From positions 175,001-239,000 of the forward strand of contig JAOPHQ010006261.1 in the NCBI GenBank assembly GCA_030340625.1: a stretch of 64,000 bases of DNA, written 5' to 3'. The position numbers were made by a program, and so were the translations under genes. Shown one piece after another: positions 34,601 to 43,340 of the stretch. Origin of the DNA: Merluccius polli. Lineage: Eukaryota; Chordata; Actinopteri; Gadiformes; Merlucciidae. The notes below the pieces were generated by a model that searched no databases, was not told where the DNA came from, and saw nothing but the letters and a program-made list of their open reading frames with translations. The first letter of the stretch is position 1. Each line of letters opens with the position of its first letter.

Positions 34601-34916
34601 ACCTCCCAGTCTCCAGATTCACCCAGCCTTCCATGTCTCGTTGCTTAAACCTGTTACCTCCAGTCCATTCAGCCCTCCGGCCGACCCCCCACCACCCACC
34701 CGGCTCATCGATAACCACCCGGCCTACACCGTCCGGCAACTACTGGACGTCCGCCGGCGGGGCCGGGGGTTCCAGTTTCTGGTGGACTGGGAGGGTTATG
34801 GTCCGGAGGAGCGTCAGTGGGTCTCTCGGGCCCTCATCCTGGACAATACCCTCATCACAGACTTTTACAGACGCTTTCCTGATAAACCGGGCAGAACGCC
34901 AGGAGGCGTTCGTTAA
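31605..34916 (+). CDS. pol: Pol polyprotein: protease, RT, RNase H, integrase, chromodomain
   Basis: The 1103-residue uninterrupted frame has domains in chromovirus order. The aspartic protease has DSGA at residues 34-37 and GLPWL at 108-112. The reverse transcriptase shows VDYRGLN (252-258) and the catalytic YLDD box (350-353). RNase H starts near VEVDASD (497-502), with further acidic residues at E542 and D569 in WTDH. Integrase has a zinc-binding H681, H688, C718, C721 and catalytic D751, D811, E847, with 35 residues between the last two. A GPY/F-like segment (RFIGPFEI, 979-986) and a chromodomain (about 1041-1090, including FLVDWEGYG) end the protein. Chromodomains of this kind direct integration to modified histones in related elements. 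The frame is -1 to gag and its ATG overlaps the gag stop. All catalytic residues checked are present, so the enzyme may be functional. Confidence 0.96.
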   Translation: MSHTTTSKDSATRLTQRGTLTWQQETATVQVLIDSGADDNFIDSNLSSQLGLPLETLPEAKDVFALDGRLLAQVTHRTQPFSLRLSGNHHEIITLFVIPSPSTPLVLGLPWLKLHNPLINWANCTISNWSIFCHSHCLHSATPSNPVSSPIPVETIDLSTVPSDYHDLQAVFSKDRALTLPPHRPYDCAIEIIPGSTLPSSRLYNLSKPEKESMTKYINESLAAGLIRPSSSSTAAGFFFVSKKDKSLRPCVDYRGLNNITIKNKYPLPLLDSAFGFEHQSAIFTKLDLRNAYHLVRIREGDEWKTAFNTPLGQFKYRVMPFGLTNAPAVFQALVNDVLRDMLNLFVFVYLDDILIFSRNLAEHIQHVRLVLQRLLENRLYVKAEKCAFHVSSVEFLGFVIEKGQLMTDPKKIQAVVEWPAPSTRKQLQRFLGFANFYRRFIRDYSLVAAPLTQLTSTKVPFVWSSAAQAAFNKLKLLFSSAPVLAHSDPSLQFVVEVDASDTGVGGVLSQRSPDTQKLHPCAFFSRRLSPAERNYDVGNRELLAVVLALQEWRHWLEGSSQPFIVWTDHKNLSYLRSAHRLNSRQARWALFLGRFEFTLTYRPGSRNTKPDALSRQFSPPEEEGVVETILPSACVVGAARWEVEQVVQEALRNQPQPEGCPPGRLFVAAEARSAVLQWGHSSRISCHPGFHRTLALIRQRFWWPSISPDTKEFVAACSVCARGKASHRPPAGLLRPLPVPHRPWSHIAVDFVTGLPPSEGNTVVLTIVDRFSKSVHFVPLPKLPSALETANLLVHHVFRLHGIPQDIVSDRGPQFASRVWKAFCQALGAAVSLSSGFHPQTNGQTERANQDLESALRCVTARHPASWSTHLPWIEYSHNSLVSSATGMSPFMSANGFQPPLFPTQEAGVAVPSVRENLRRAHRVWKEVRAALARTTARNQRLADRHRVPAPSYQPGQRVWLSSRDLPLQVESRKLAPRFIGPFEIDHIINPNVVRLKLPPSLQIHPAFHVSLLKPVTSSPFSPPADPPPPTRLIDNHPAYTVRQLLDVRRRGRGFQFLVDWEGYGPEERQWVSRALILDNTLITDFYRRFPDKPGRTPGGVR

Positions 34917-34928
34917 GGGGGGGGGTAC
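34915..34928 (+). other. Polypurine tract
   Basis: AAGGGGGGGGG followed by TAC lies directly before the 3' LTR. It overlaps the end of the pol stop codon. It would prime plus-strand DNA synthesis. Confidence 0.8.
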
Positions 34929-35482
34929 TGTCATGGTTTGAGTTTTGCGTTTCTGTGTTGTTGCTTGTTTTGTCCCTTCTCGTTTCCCCTGGCGTGTAGG
35001 TGCAAGGTAGTGGGCGTGGTAAGGTTGCCGGCACATTCAACGAGGCACACCTGGCTCTCATCATCAATCACTCCTCCTATATAACCCCGGTTCAATCTTC
35101 ACTCCAGTGCCGAATTATTACAGATGTCACGTTAGTACTCATCGTGTGTTTTTTCTCGTTCACCTTTTTGGTCACTACCGGCTCTAGTGTGTTTATGTGA
35201 TCTGACAGTTTCGTGTTTTTCTCCCGGGGGCTCTACGTGCCTTAGGTCTCCAGTGTGCCGCGTGCTTATGCCGTCCGCCGAACGCCGTTTCCAGCCAACC
35301 GCGTGTCCCCCTTTCCTGGCATCCTGTGTCGGCAGCCTTCCCGTCTGCTGCCCTCCCTGCACGCCAGCGTCCTTAGTTATATCCCCTCCGTTTTTGATCC
35401 TTGTTTGATAAACCCTTTTTTACCATCACCTCTCGTTGTCTCTGTCTCTGCTCCGGGGCCCTACTATTGCTAAAACCTAACA
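34929..35482 (+). repeat. 3' LTR
   Basis: This 554-bp LTR has the same ends as the 5' LTR (TGTCATGG ... CCTAACA). Its TATATAA box is at 35078-35084 and the self-primer word GCCGAATTATT at 35109-35119. Compared with the 5' LTR it has a longer block after the self-primer, containing GATGTCACGTTAGTAC. I found no other difference by eye. Confidence 0.95.
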
Positions 35483-35487
35483 CATTC
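35483..35487. repeat. Target-site duplication, right (CATTC)
   Basis: It is identical to the five bases before the 5' LTR. Confidence 0.9.
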
Positions 35488-37372
35488 ATAGTTTTGGTTA
35501 AATTATGAAGTCCCAAATTTGCCTTTATTTTAAGTCCAGAATGATTTGTTCATGTCTGCCTTTTGGACGTGGGTGTTCTTAATGGCTGGTGGCCATCCCA
35601 GCAGGGGGTTATATTGGGGTTACACTATCCTGCAGGCTACATCCGCCCTTCTCTTCCAGGGCTGGTTATTATCACCTTTCTACCGAAGCCGCTCCATCAA
35701 GTTCCTCTTGATTCAGATAATTAGAACAATTTTTACTTTGATCATGTTCCAACAAAATTCAAACAAAGTCTCACATTTCAATGTGCTTGAACTAAATACA
35801 TGGATACAAGAAGAAAGAAAATATGAACGTGTACAACACATTATTCATGTAGATGTGGATACCACTGCCTATGTGATTTTTTTTCATACCATACTGCTCA
35901 AGAAACACAATTTTGAGCTTCCTTTGTGTTTGACTACAGTGTAAATTGTCAGCTATCACACTTTTAAAAGTATTATTTTTCAAATTGAAATCAAGGATTT
36001 AAAGCCTTTCCTTCCACCGACATCACCGGGTTCTGCACATGCTCAGAAGAGGCGGGTTGCCAGGAGGCCCAATTTTCAAAGACAGAACAGACAGAGAAAG
36101 TGTGAGTGGGTGTATGTAATGTGTGTGTGTGTGTGTGTTTTCCCTTTTTAATAATGAAGTTTTACCTCTGATCATTTTTTTGAGAGGGGTTTTAAGAAAA
36201 AACAGGCATCTAACAAACATCTTCTAATACTTGACCTCAAATGGCAAGCGTGACAGCAAAAGGAATGACATTATGAAAAAGCAGAAGCTTTTTGGCTTTG
36301 TCTTGTTGGCATGTTTACACAAACGTACACTGTCTATTACCCTTTTGTGTGGTGTGCTGTTGATTGAAAAATGCCTCTCTTACTACCTGTCTATCTTTTC
36401 ATTCTTCAACAGAGACATTATCACACACCTGAGGATTGATACATGTGGGCAGTGTAGTGAGTAAGTGGTGGACATGGGGTGCTGCCTGGCTTTGTCGGGT
36501 CCACAAAATACCCTACCCATCTTGGATCCCTGGTCTCTCCTCTCGGACATGCACCGGGTAGCGTCTGTAATGTCTCGAACAAAAACTTTACTTAAAACAA
36601 TGATCAGATCCAATCGAATCTGGGAACGAATTTCCTGGGTCCATTAGGGGGTCCATAATTTTGGACCTGTGAAGACCTCTAGTTTGTGCTAGTATGTGTT
36701 CAAGTGCAGACTCAGACCAACTGTTCACTGGCACACCATTAATGTGCACTTACAAAGAAACACACATACAAACACACACGCAAACACACACCTTCTGTTA
36801 TTTCCCTTTACAATCCAATTTTGGGAAAACATGGTTGTTGTTTTGCTTATCTGTTGTTCTTCACCTCTGACCATGATAGTCATTACCACTGATAATGGTG
36901 GCCATGGTAACAGGCGGTGAAGGGCCTCTTGGATTATGTATTGGGTGTGAAATATTCATGGTCAGGTGATGTGCCCAGCAACCACCTCCTCAGCTTCAAC
37001 GTTTTCTACCATCCTGTGAATAGAGGAGGCACAGGGTGTCCTGCATATCTTAACATTTTGTCCAGTTGCTGGCTTGTCAAGTTGATATGTACATACGTGA
37101 GCATGGTTATGTATGTATGGTGTTTGTGTGTGTGGTACGGCAAGCGATGATGCGCAAAAATCCTTCACATAACGAATTAAGATTACACATTTAGTGAACA
37201 ATAATGTACTAATGTGTTATAGTGACCAAGATCTACATACATCTATATACATATATATAGAGAGATTTTTGGAATATATGATCTTTAATGAGTATTAACA
37301 ATAGTATGTTTTGTATATATACATACATACAAAACAAATAAATATGCACATACAACACAAACTAATGCAGTC
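35488..37372. other. Gene-free stretch
   Basis: No gene is seen. A GT run lies near 36120-36138 and small AT repeats near 37240-37330. Confidence 0.5.
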
Positions 37373-37624
37373 TTAAAGGTGCAGTGTGTAGGATTCAGTG
37401 GCGTCTAGCGGTGAGGTTAACCCTAACCCTTGCAACCAATACCCCCCATCACCCCTATCTTTCCAACGATGTAGGAGAAGCTACGTATTGGCCTGTAAGG
37501 TGCCAGTAGGTTCTTCCAAAGCTATGTAATCGTCTACAACATCGAGTAGCAAAGTGTCAAGTGATGAGGTTCCTTGAAATTGTATTTAGTACAGTAATCT
37601 GTAAAACTATAGGTCATAGCTTAA

Positions 37625-38327
37625 AAAGGGGGTATTATGCTCTTTTTGAGCTTTTTTAAACTGTTCCCTGTGGTCTTAACAATAAGTTAGTGAAATGTAT
37701 TAAAAACTCATAAATCCAGCTTCTGTAGTGTGTGTGTCTGCCGCTCATTTTCTCCACTCTGAAGAACATGCTGTTTTGTGGGGGCGTGTGGATGTATGGT
37801 AATGAGCTGTGCTCTGATTGGCCGCCTCATTAGAGGTGGGATGTATGGTAATGAGCTGTGCTCTGATTGGCCACCTCATTAGAAGGTTTGGGAGGCGGAG
37901 AGCAGAGCTCCCATGCTGCTCAAGGTATTCAAGCTTGACGCATCATTTACTGTAATCATGGCGGTTTTCGTGCCTTGTGTTTGTGTGTTTGTGAGCGATG
38001 CTCTCTACCGTAGCCGGTCTGTTTATGTTTCATGTCCATAAGCTTACTAGCTACAACTTGCAGACAATTTACAATTTTGTAGAGCTAGTTGGCCAATATA
38101 TTATTGGATGCAACGTATTCACATCCAAACAGCGCAGCGAAAATAATCCAACGTTGCATATAATAGAGGACCTGTACTTGTCAGTCCACATCTTGCCAGA
38201 ATTTAGCTCGTTACGTTGTATGCCCTATTGGTAGGTGTACTGTAGTCATATTGAGTCTACATTACAGTGGTAGGTATACTGTAGTCATATTGAGTCTAAA
38301 TTGTCTGCACTATCTAATTCTCAACAG
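37625..38327. other. 5' region of the TTAA element, with internal duplications
   Basis: Two near-identical ~49-bp blocks, GGATGTATGGTAATGAGCTG plus GCTCTGATTGGCC, occur near 37789 and 37838. A second two-copy tandem duplication (TAGGT(G/A)TACTGTAGTCATAT) lies at about 38231-38300. No complete exon could be assigned here. Confidence 0.55.
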
Positions 38328-38676
38328 GTGCACTTGTGGCAATTGTGCCACAATGCCAAGTGAAAGAGAAAACGTGCTGCAGGGAGATCCAAACGGTAAC
38401 TATTGATAAAAGACATTGTTTCTGTGTAATCAATGTAGTTCTTATGAAGTTAGGCAAATCCCTATAGACTTACCGCTTCTCACCATATAGGTAGTTCGAC
38501 TTATGAATGCCCTCCAATAACCATCTATATGTATGGTGGACCATAGGGGTTTCAACACCGTCTGTTTGGACGACTTTGTCCTAGAGATGTCACGCAACCA
38601 CTATAGAGCAGACTATGGGCGTTTAAGGCATAGGCGAATGGCCAAGTATGAATTTTATACGTTTTTCAATGCATGA
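38328..38676 (+). pseudogene. Decayed two-exon gene for a P2X7 C-terminal (ballast)-like domain in a transposon
   Basis: Exon 1 (38328-38395) follows a CAACAG acceptor and encodes CTCGNCATMPSERENV before a GTAACT donor. Exon 2 (about 38495-38676), after a GTAG acceptor, encodes VRLMNALQ, an in-frame TAA, then DHRGFNTVCLDDFVLEMSRN, followed by HYRADYG and RLRHRRMAKYEFYTFFNA and a stop. The C-X-C-G-N-C signature and the later L-R-H-R...Y segment follow the order of the zinc-binding ballast region at the C-terminus of the vertebrate P2X7 receptor (human: CQCGSC ... LRHCAYRCY). The domain is also known outside P2X7, in stand-alone proteins. Here there is no channel portion, the reading frame has a premature stop and the CC dipeptide expected after ENV is lost. 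It lies inside the TTAA element, so it is probably transposon-borne rather than a receptor gene. Confidence 0.65.
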
Positions 38677-38789
38677 CATGATTTCTCTAATAATCATAAC
38701 CAGTGGTTTGGCCCATGTATGACTTTGGATAATACTGTGCATGACAATAAAGAAAAACTTCAAACGGAAACAAAGTATTCAAATCAGAA

Positions 38790-38935
38790 TAGTTTTATTT
38801 CAAGTATCAAGATTCATGAGATTTATTTGTCACATGCATAATTGTACATGTACAACAGTAGTGAAATGAAATTGCAACAACTCCGGCAACTGTGCAAATA
38901 GCAAATGTAAAGCTACATAGCAGTATAAAAAGTAA
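38790..38935 (-). mobile_element. LINE 3'-UTR fragment, minus strand
   Basis: Read on the minus strand, it contains GCTATTTGCACA, TTTCACTACTGTTGTACATG, TACAATTATGCATGTGA and AATAAATCTCATGAATCTTG. These match, in order, the 3' end of the LINE at 60190-60295 on the plus strand. Only the 3' terminus is present, as expected of 5'-truncated LINE insertions. Confidence 0.75.
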
Positions 38936-38961
38936 ATAAAAATGAAAGTAACTGAATATCA

Positions 38962-38963
<2 letters not shown>

Positions 38964-39012
<49 letters not shown>

Positions 39013-39013
39013 C

Positions 39014-39054
<41 letters not shown>
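38964..39054. repeat. (TAA)n microsatellite
   Basis: The trinucleotide run is broken once by CAACAA near 39009. It lies directly at the 5'-truncated edge of the LINE fragment. Confidence 0.95.
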
Positions 39055-39056
<2 letters not shown>

Positions 39057-39139
39057 TAAAGCTATAAAAAGATAAAAAGAATGAAATATCACAAAATTTA
39101 TATGTACATAATAAAAAATAGGCAAAAATAAAGTCAGTA

Positions 39140-39352
39140 AAAAATCAGATCACATCCGCGGAAGCCGCCATGTTGTTTAGACTGAAGAGTCGCTCCTCAT
39201 TGCGTCACACTTGAACCCGCCTCAAAACCAACGCCGATTGGACGATCATTTGGTGATCGGCTCCAAATTATCTCCGTCGTGTAATGCCAGTCTGAACTGT
39301 GAGTGGAATATCATGGAGCTCGCGAGATCAGGCTGGTCTCGCGAGGCTAACA
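39140..39352 (-). repeat. Dispersed repeat copy, TAGCCTCG..AGACCA family, minus strand
   Basis: The minus strand begins TAGCCTCGCGAGACCAGCCT and ends near GCCGCCATGTTGTTTAG read on the plus strand. It is paired with the copy at 18388-18600. It is CpG-rich at the TCTCGCGAG palindrome. Confidence 0.4.
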
Positions 39353-40052
39353 AAATCTACCCCTATAAGCTGTATTAACAACAAAATATTTAAAAATGTA
39401 GTTGGTATGATATGGTAAACAAACAATCTTCATTTTAAATATTCATTAAATATTCATACATTAATATTTCTTTAGATTTTTTAAGATTTTTGTATTGTAT
39501 ATCTGTTAAATATGGTTAAAATGGCTTGTCCCTCTGTAACATTTTTCTATTACAACAGGCTTTTAGAGAGGATAAAATCAAATTATCTGAAAAAAACTTT
39601 AATTTATGAAAAGCCTCAATTGTTAGTTAACATATGACACTTTTTTTAAATTCTTGACCTTTTTGGAATATTGAAAAAAATAACATTTTAGTATGGTCCC
39701 TACGCGTTACGTCAAATGCGTTACTTTGGATAAACATGCCCCCAGGGACAATGCACTATGAGTGACATAATTTTCAGGAAGTGACATCATCTGCCTTTTA
39801 TCAGGAAGCTGCCAAACAGACAAGTAAGTGCTCCTCTCTTTTAATGAATATTCATTGAGTTGTGTATAGTTTGACTGAAGGGGACGGTCATAGTGTGTCA
39901 AAATGCGTTACCATTATATCATGTATTAAAAAGGTAAACATTTTAAATAAAAATGTACATATAAACAAGCCTTTTAGCATCTTTAGAATGCACACCATGT
40001 GGTGTCATGGTGTGAACCACATGGCTAGTAATGGCTTCCAAAAGCATATTTC

Positions 40053-40097
40053 GTCAAACCTGTTACTGTCAAACCTGTTACTGTCAAACCTGTTACT
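40053..40097 (+). repeat. Three-copy 15-bp tandem repeat upstream of the transposase
   Basis: GTCAAACCTGTTACT is repeated three times. The word ACCTGTTA recurs four times just 3' of the gene in 43129-43215. Confidence 0.8.
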
Positions 40098-40391
40098 ATT
40101 AACCCTTTCCCTGCCATGTCCCCATGTTTATTGTGTGTCCAAACCAGAATTATTTATACAATACATAATTATGTATGTTATTTATATTAAAAATAGCATG
40201 TTTTGTCCCTAAATATGTTTGTAAGCTTATTATAATGATATATAGCAAATTCATACCGATGTGAATTGACCTCATATAGTTCCGTTGAAACTTCTTCAAA
40301 TCATTAAAATATAAGTTATAATATGAAATAACCTAATGTGAACAAGAAGGGTGATTTAATATGCATTTGTATTTTATATGCTTTTGTTAGG

Positions 40392-43104
40392 ATGCCTCTT
40401 TCTGCAGCAGAGAAACAGCGCCGATACAGGCAGCGTAGGGATGCTGATCCTGAGAAAAGAAAAAAGCATTTAGAAAAAGAGAGGGAAAGATCGATGAAGG
40501 ACAAGGATGCCGGCAAAAAGCCATCTATTAGTGAACTGAATGAAAGGGAGAAAGAGGCCAAGCGGAAATACTGGAGAGCAGCACAGGCAAAATCGAGAAG
40601 AGCCACAGCACAACTTACAGCTACCTTAGAGCAGTGCATGACCCCTCCCCTAAGTCCAGAGCCAGCTCCAGAGCCAGCTCCAGGGCCCTCAAGGTTAGAG
40701 TTCAAGGACAGAGGTTATGGCGTATTACATGAAGTGAATTTAGGTTTGACAGAAAGAGAGAGAAAGTGTGTGTGTAAGAGTGAGACAGAGCTAGTGAGCG
40801 TGTGTGTGAGAGTGAGACAGAGAGAGTGAGCGAGAGAAAGATAGATTGGATACATAGATGACAATCAGTAGATTATTTAATCAGCATTTCATTGTGTTGC
40901 AGGCAACGTCGTGAGGGGCGATTAAGGTCAAAGAAGGAGAGAAAAACGCTCCGACTTGAACTTGAAGAAGTAAAGCAAAAGCTGAAAGAAGAAAAAAAAA
41001 GAAGGAGAAGTACAAGAAAAGGTTATTCGATCTGAAAAATAAAAGCGCTTCCCCATCTTCTAAAGCTAACCACCTGAGAACCCCATCCGAACGGTCATTC
41101 GGCACTTTTGAGGGACTTAAAGAGTAAATATGAAAACTCACGAGATGAAAGAGAGAGACAGATCATCTCCCAACTAGTCTCTGGGAAGATAGTAAAGAAA
41201 TACCAGCTCCAGAAATACGGACAAAGAGCCACTGGGTTTCCGAGAAGAAGGTGGAAAACTTTAGAGAGAAATCCACTTCTCTTTACCCGCAAACAAAAAG
41301 ATCGCATCCCAAACACATTCAAATCCAAGATCAGAGAGTTCTATGAGAGAGATGATGTCAGTCGCATGACCACTGGCAAAAAACAGCCCATGACTCGTCT
41401 TGGAGTTAAAAAACAAAAGAGGCTACTGGTTGATTCAGTTCTCAATCTTCATAAGAAATTTGAATCAGAAAACCCACACAGGGCCTTGTCCTATTCACTG
41501 TTTTGCAGACTCCGTCCCTTTTGGGTTATACACCCAACAATGCAGGACAGAGATACCTGCATGTGCAAAGTCCACGAGAACCTTGGATTTGTTGTGGACA
41601 GGCAGAAACAGCTAAATTTGATTATAGATTCAAGTCTTGAGAGACTTACTGAGGAGGTTGCTTGCAGCACTGAAAACAAGGGGTGTATGTATGGCGAGTG
41701 TTCGTCATGCAACCCTCAACAGCTTCCCTCTGGCTTCTGATTATGACCGCTCAATGCGAGTAACATACACTGAGTGGAGCCCTGAAGAGAAAGAGATATC
41801 TAGGCCACAAGGAAACAAGGAGGCAGTGTCATTCAAAGTGACCATTAAAAAACAAATTGAAAGCTCCTTAGAGGAACTCATTGACCACTTTAATCTACTG
41901 CTTCACAAGTTTAAGAAGCACGCTTTTAACATCAGACAGCAGTTCTCATTCTCAAGAGAACTGAAGAGAACTCTGTCTTCACAAGAATGCATTGTCCATG
42001 TGGACTTTTCGGAAAACTACGTGTGCAAAATGAGTAGAGAGATCCAAGCGGTGCATTTCTCGCATCAACAGGCAACTATGCATACTGGTGTGTTGTATGT
42101 TGGTCAAAATGCAAGTCCTGTCTGCTTTTGCAGACAGGATCTCAGAATCCAAATCCAAAGGTCCACCAGCAATCTGGCAGCATTTTGAACACGTATTCGA
42201 CTACATTAGGGCCAACTATCCATCTGTGTCTGTAGTCCACTTCTTTAGCGATGGGCCATGTATGCAGTACAGGCAAAAGGGGAATTTATTCTTGTTCTCT
42301 ACAGAGCTATACAGGAGAGGATTCAAGAGCGGCACATGGAACTTCTTCGAGGCCAGCCATGGAAAGGGAGCTCCCGATGGCGTGGGAGGAGTATTGAAGA
42401 GACTGGCAGATCAGCTTGTGTGTCAAGGGCATGACATTCCGGACCCTGCCACACTCTACCGTGCATTGCTTACAACAGGCACCACAGTCAAGCTTTTTTA
42501 CGTGGAGGCTGAGAGAGTTGAGGAAGCTCACTCTCTCATGCCAGAGAACATTACATCTGTCCCAGGGACAATGAGAATACACCAGGTGGTCACTAACGAA
42601 AAAGGCCACTTGATCACGAGGGATGTGAGTTGTATGTGTGTCACGCAGAAAAATGTGTCCTGTAAGTGTTTCAATGCTCGGCAGTTTATTTTCCCCACTC
42701 TGTCAAGGGGCTGTCAAATTATCGAGGCTGAGCAACCTGGACCCTCAAACAATCCAGCCAACGTTAACCCTCAACTAACCATCTCCGAGAGGCCCCTGAG
42801 AGAGCCACACAAAGGACACCAGGAAATTGACTGGAGTCAGAATGACATGATTGGAAGCTGGTGTGTCGTCACATATGACAAGGAGCTGTACCCTGGTATC
42901 ATCTTGGCAAAGGATGAAGCCAATGTACAAGTCAAATGCATGCACCATGCAGGCCAGGGCAAAAACCGATTCTACTGGCCCCCCCTCAAGGATGAAATTT
43001 GGTACTTGTTGGACGATATTGTGAGGCTCATTCCTGCACCCGAGAATGTGACGTTGCGACATGTAGAAATTCAGAAAGACATCTGGGCAGAACTAACTAA
43101 ATAG
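40392..43104 (+). pseudogene. Frameshifted transposase-like gene (DDE/D fold inferred), superfamily unassigned
   Basis: Exon 1 (40392-40693) starts MPLSAAEKQRRYRQRR, a basic, charged N-terminus. A 209-bp intron (GTTAGA...TTGCAG) joins it in frame to a coiled-coil-like segment (40903 on, LELEEVKQKLKEEKK). The frame then breaks at an A9 run near 40992-41000, again near 41105, near 41725 and near 42110-42135. Across these breaks the protein sense continues. There is a cysteine cluster (CMYGECSSC, about 41680-41715). Three acidic blocks look like a catalytic triad: HVDFSENY (Asp codon 42003), FFSDGPCMQYRQ (Asp codon 42250) and NFFEASHGKGAPDGVGG (Asp codon 42376). A final ~65-residue module (SWCVVTYDKELYPG...KDEIWY) ends at 43104. 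I recall similar proteins in fish genomes. Sola-like is possible but I cannot assign the superfamily. It would cut and join transposon ends if intact; as read it is inactive. Confidence 0.75.
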
Positions 43105-43121
43105 AGAAGGCCAATTCAATC

Positions 43122-43249
43122 AATACTTACCTGTTATGTTTACTTACCTGTTACAAGAGAGTTTTATGCCAAGTATTCAGATTAAAATACTTACCTGTTA
43201 TGTTTACTTACCTGTTACAAGAGCGTTTTACGACAAGTATTTAGATTAG
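43122..43249 (+). repeat. Two-copy 64-bp tandem duplication 3' of the transposase
   Basis: Each copy has AATACTTACCTGTTATGTTT followed by ACTTACCTGTTACAAGAG and a GCCAAG/GACAAG-TATT word. The copies start at about 43122 and 43186. Confidence 0.85.
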
Positions 43250-43340
43250 ATTAGATTAAATTCAACGTTATTGTCACTAGCAGAGTTCAGGTTCAGAACC
43301 AATTAAATGCAGTTGACATCTAACCAGTGCTAAGTGCAAA
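43235..43340 (-). mobile_element. L2-like LINE 3' end, minus strand, with (AGATT)n tail
   Basis: TTAGATTAGATTAGATTAAA followed by TTCAACGTTATTGTCACTAG and CAGAGTTCAGGTTCAGAACC is the inverse of a widespread fish LINE 3' terminus (...GACAATAAAGTTGAATCTAATC repeats). The copy is 5' truncated. Confidence 0.65.

Larger units (their letters stand above)
29985..35487 (+). mobile_element. Complete Ty3/gypsy chromovirus (Tf1/sushi-like) LTR retrotransposon
   Basis: The 5.49-kb element (29990-35482) lies between perfect 5-bp duplications CATTC (29985-29989 and 35483-35487). Its order is 5' LTR, primer-binding site, gag, pol, polypurine tract, 3' LTR. Pol runs protease, reverse transcriptase, RNase H, integrase, chromodomain, which places it with the chromoviruses. 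The self-primer arrangement and sequence character fit the Tf1/sushi group of fish and fungi. Both genes are free of stops and frameshifts. The LTRs differ visibly in one block only. It is therefore a recent insertion and may still be active. Confidence 0.95.
38677..39895. other. Insertions and AT-rich sequence between the P2X7-like remnant and the transposase block
   Basis: This contains a minus-strand LINE 3' end, a (TAA)n tract and a TAGCCTCG-family repeat, listed separately. The remainder (39360-39895) is AT-rich without a recognisable frame. Confidence 0.5.

Noticed and set aside
40338..40391. Upstream in-frame ATG (MNKKGD...) for the transposase exon
   Set aside because: The MPLSAAEKQRR start at 40392 fits the family-like N-terminus, and the upstream part is AT-rich and unlike coding sequence; an acceptor-like TTTTGTTAG directly precedes 40391.
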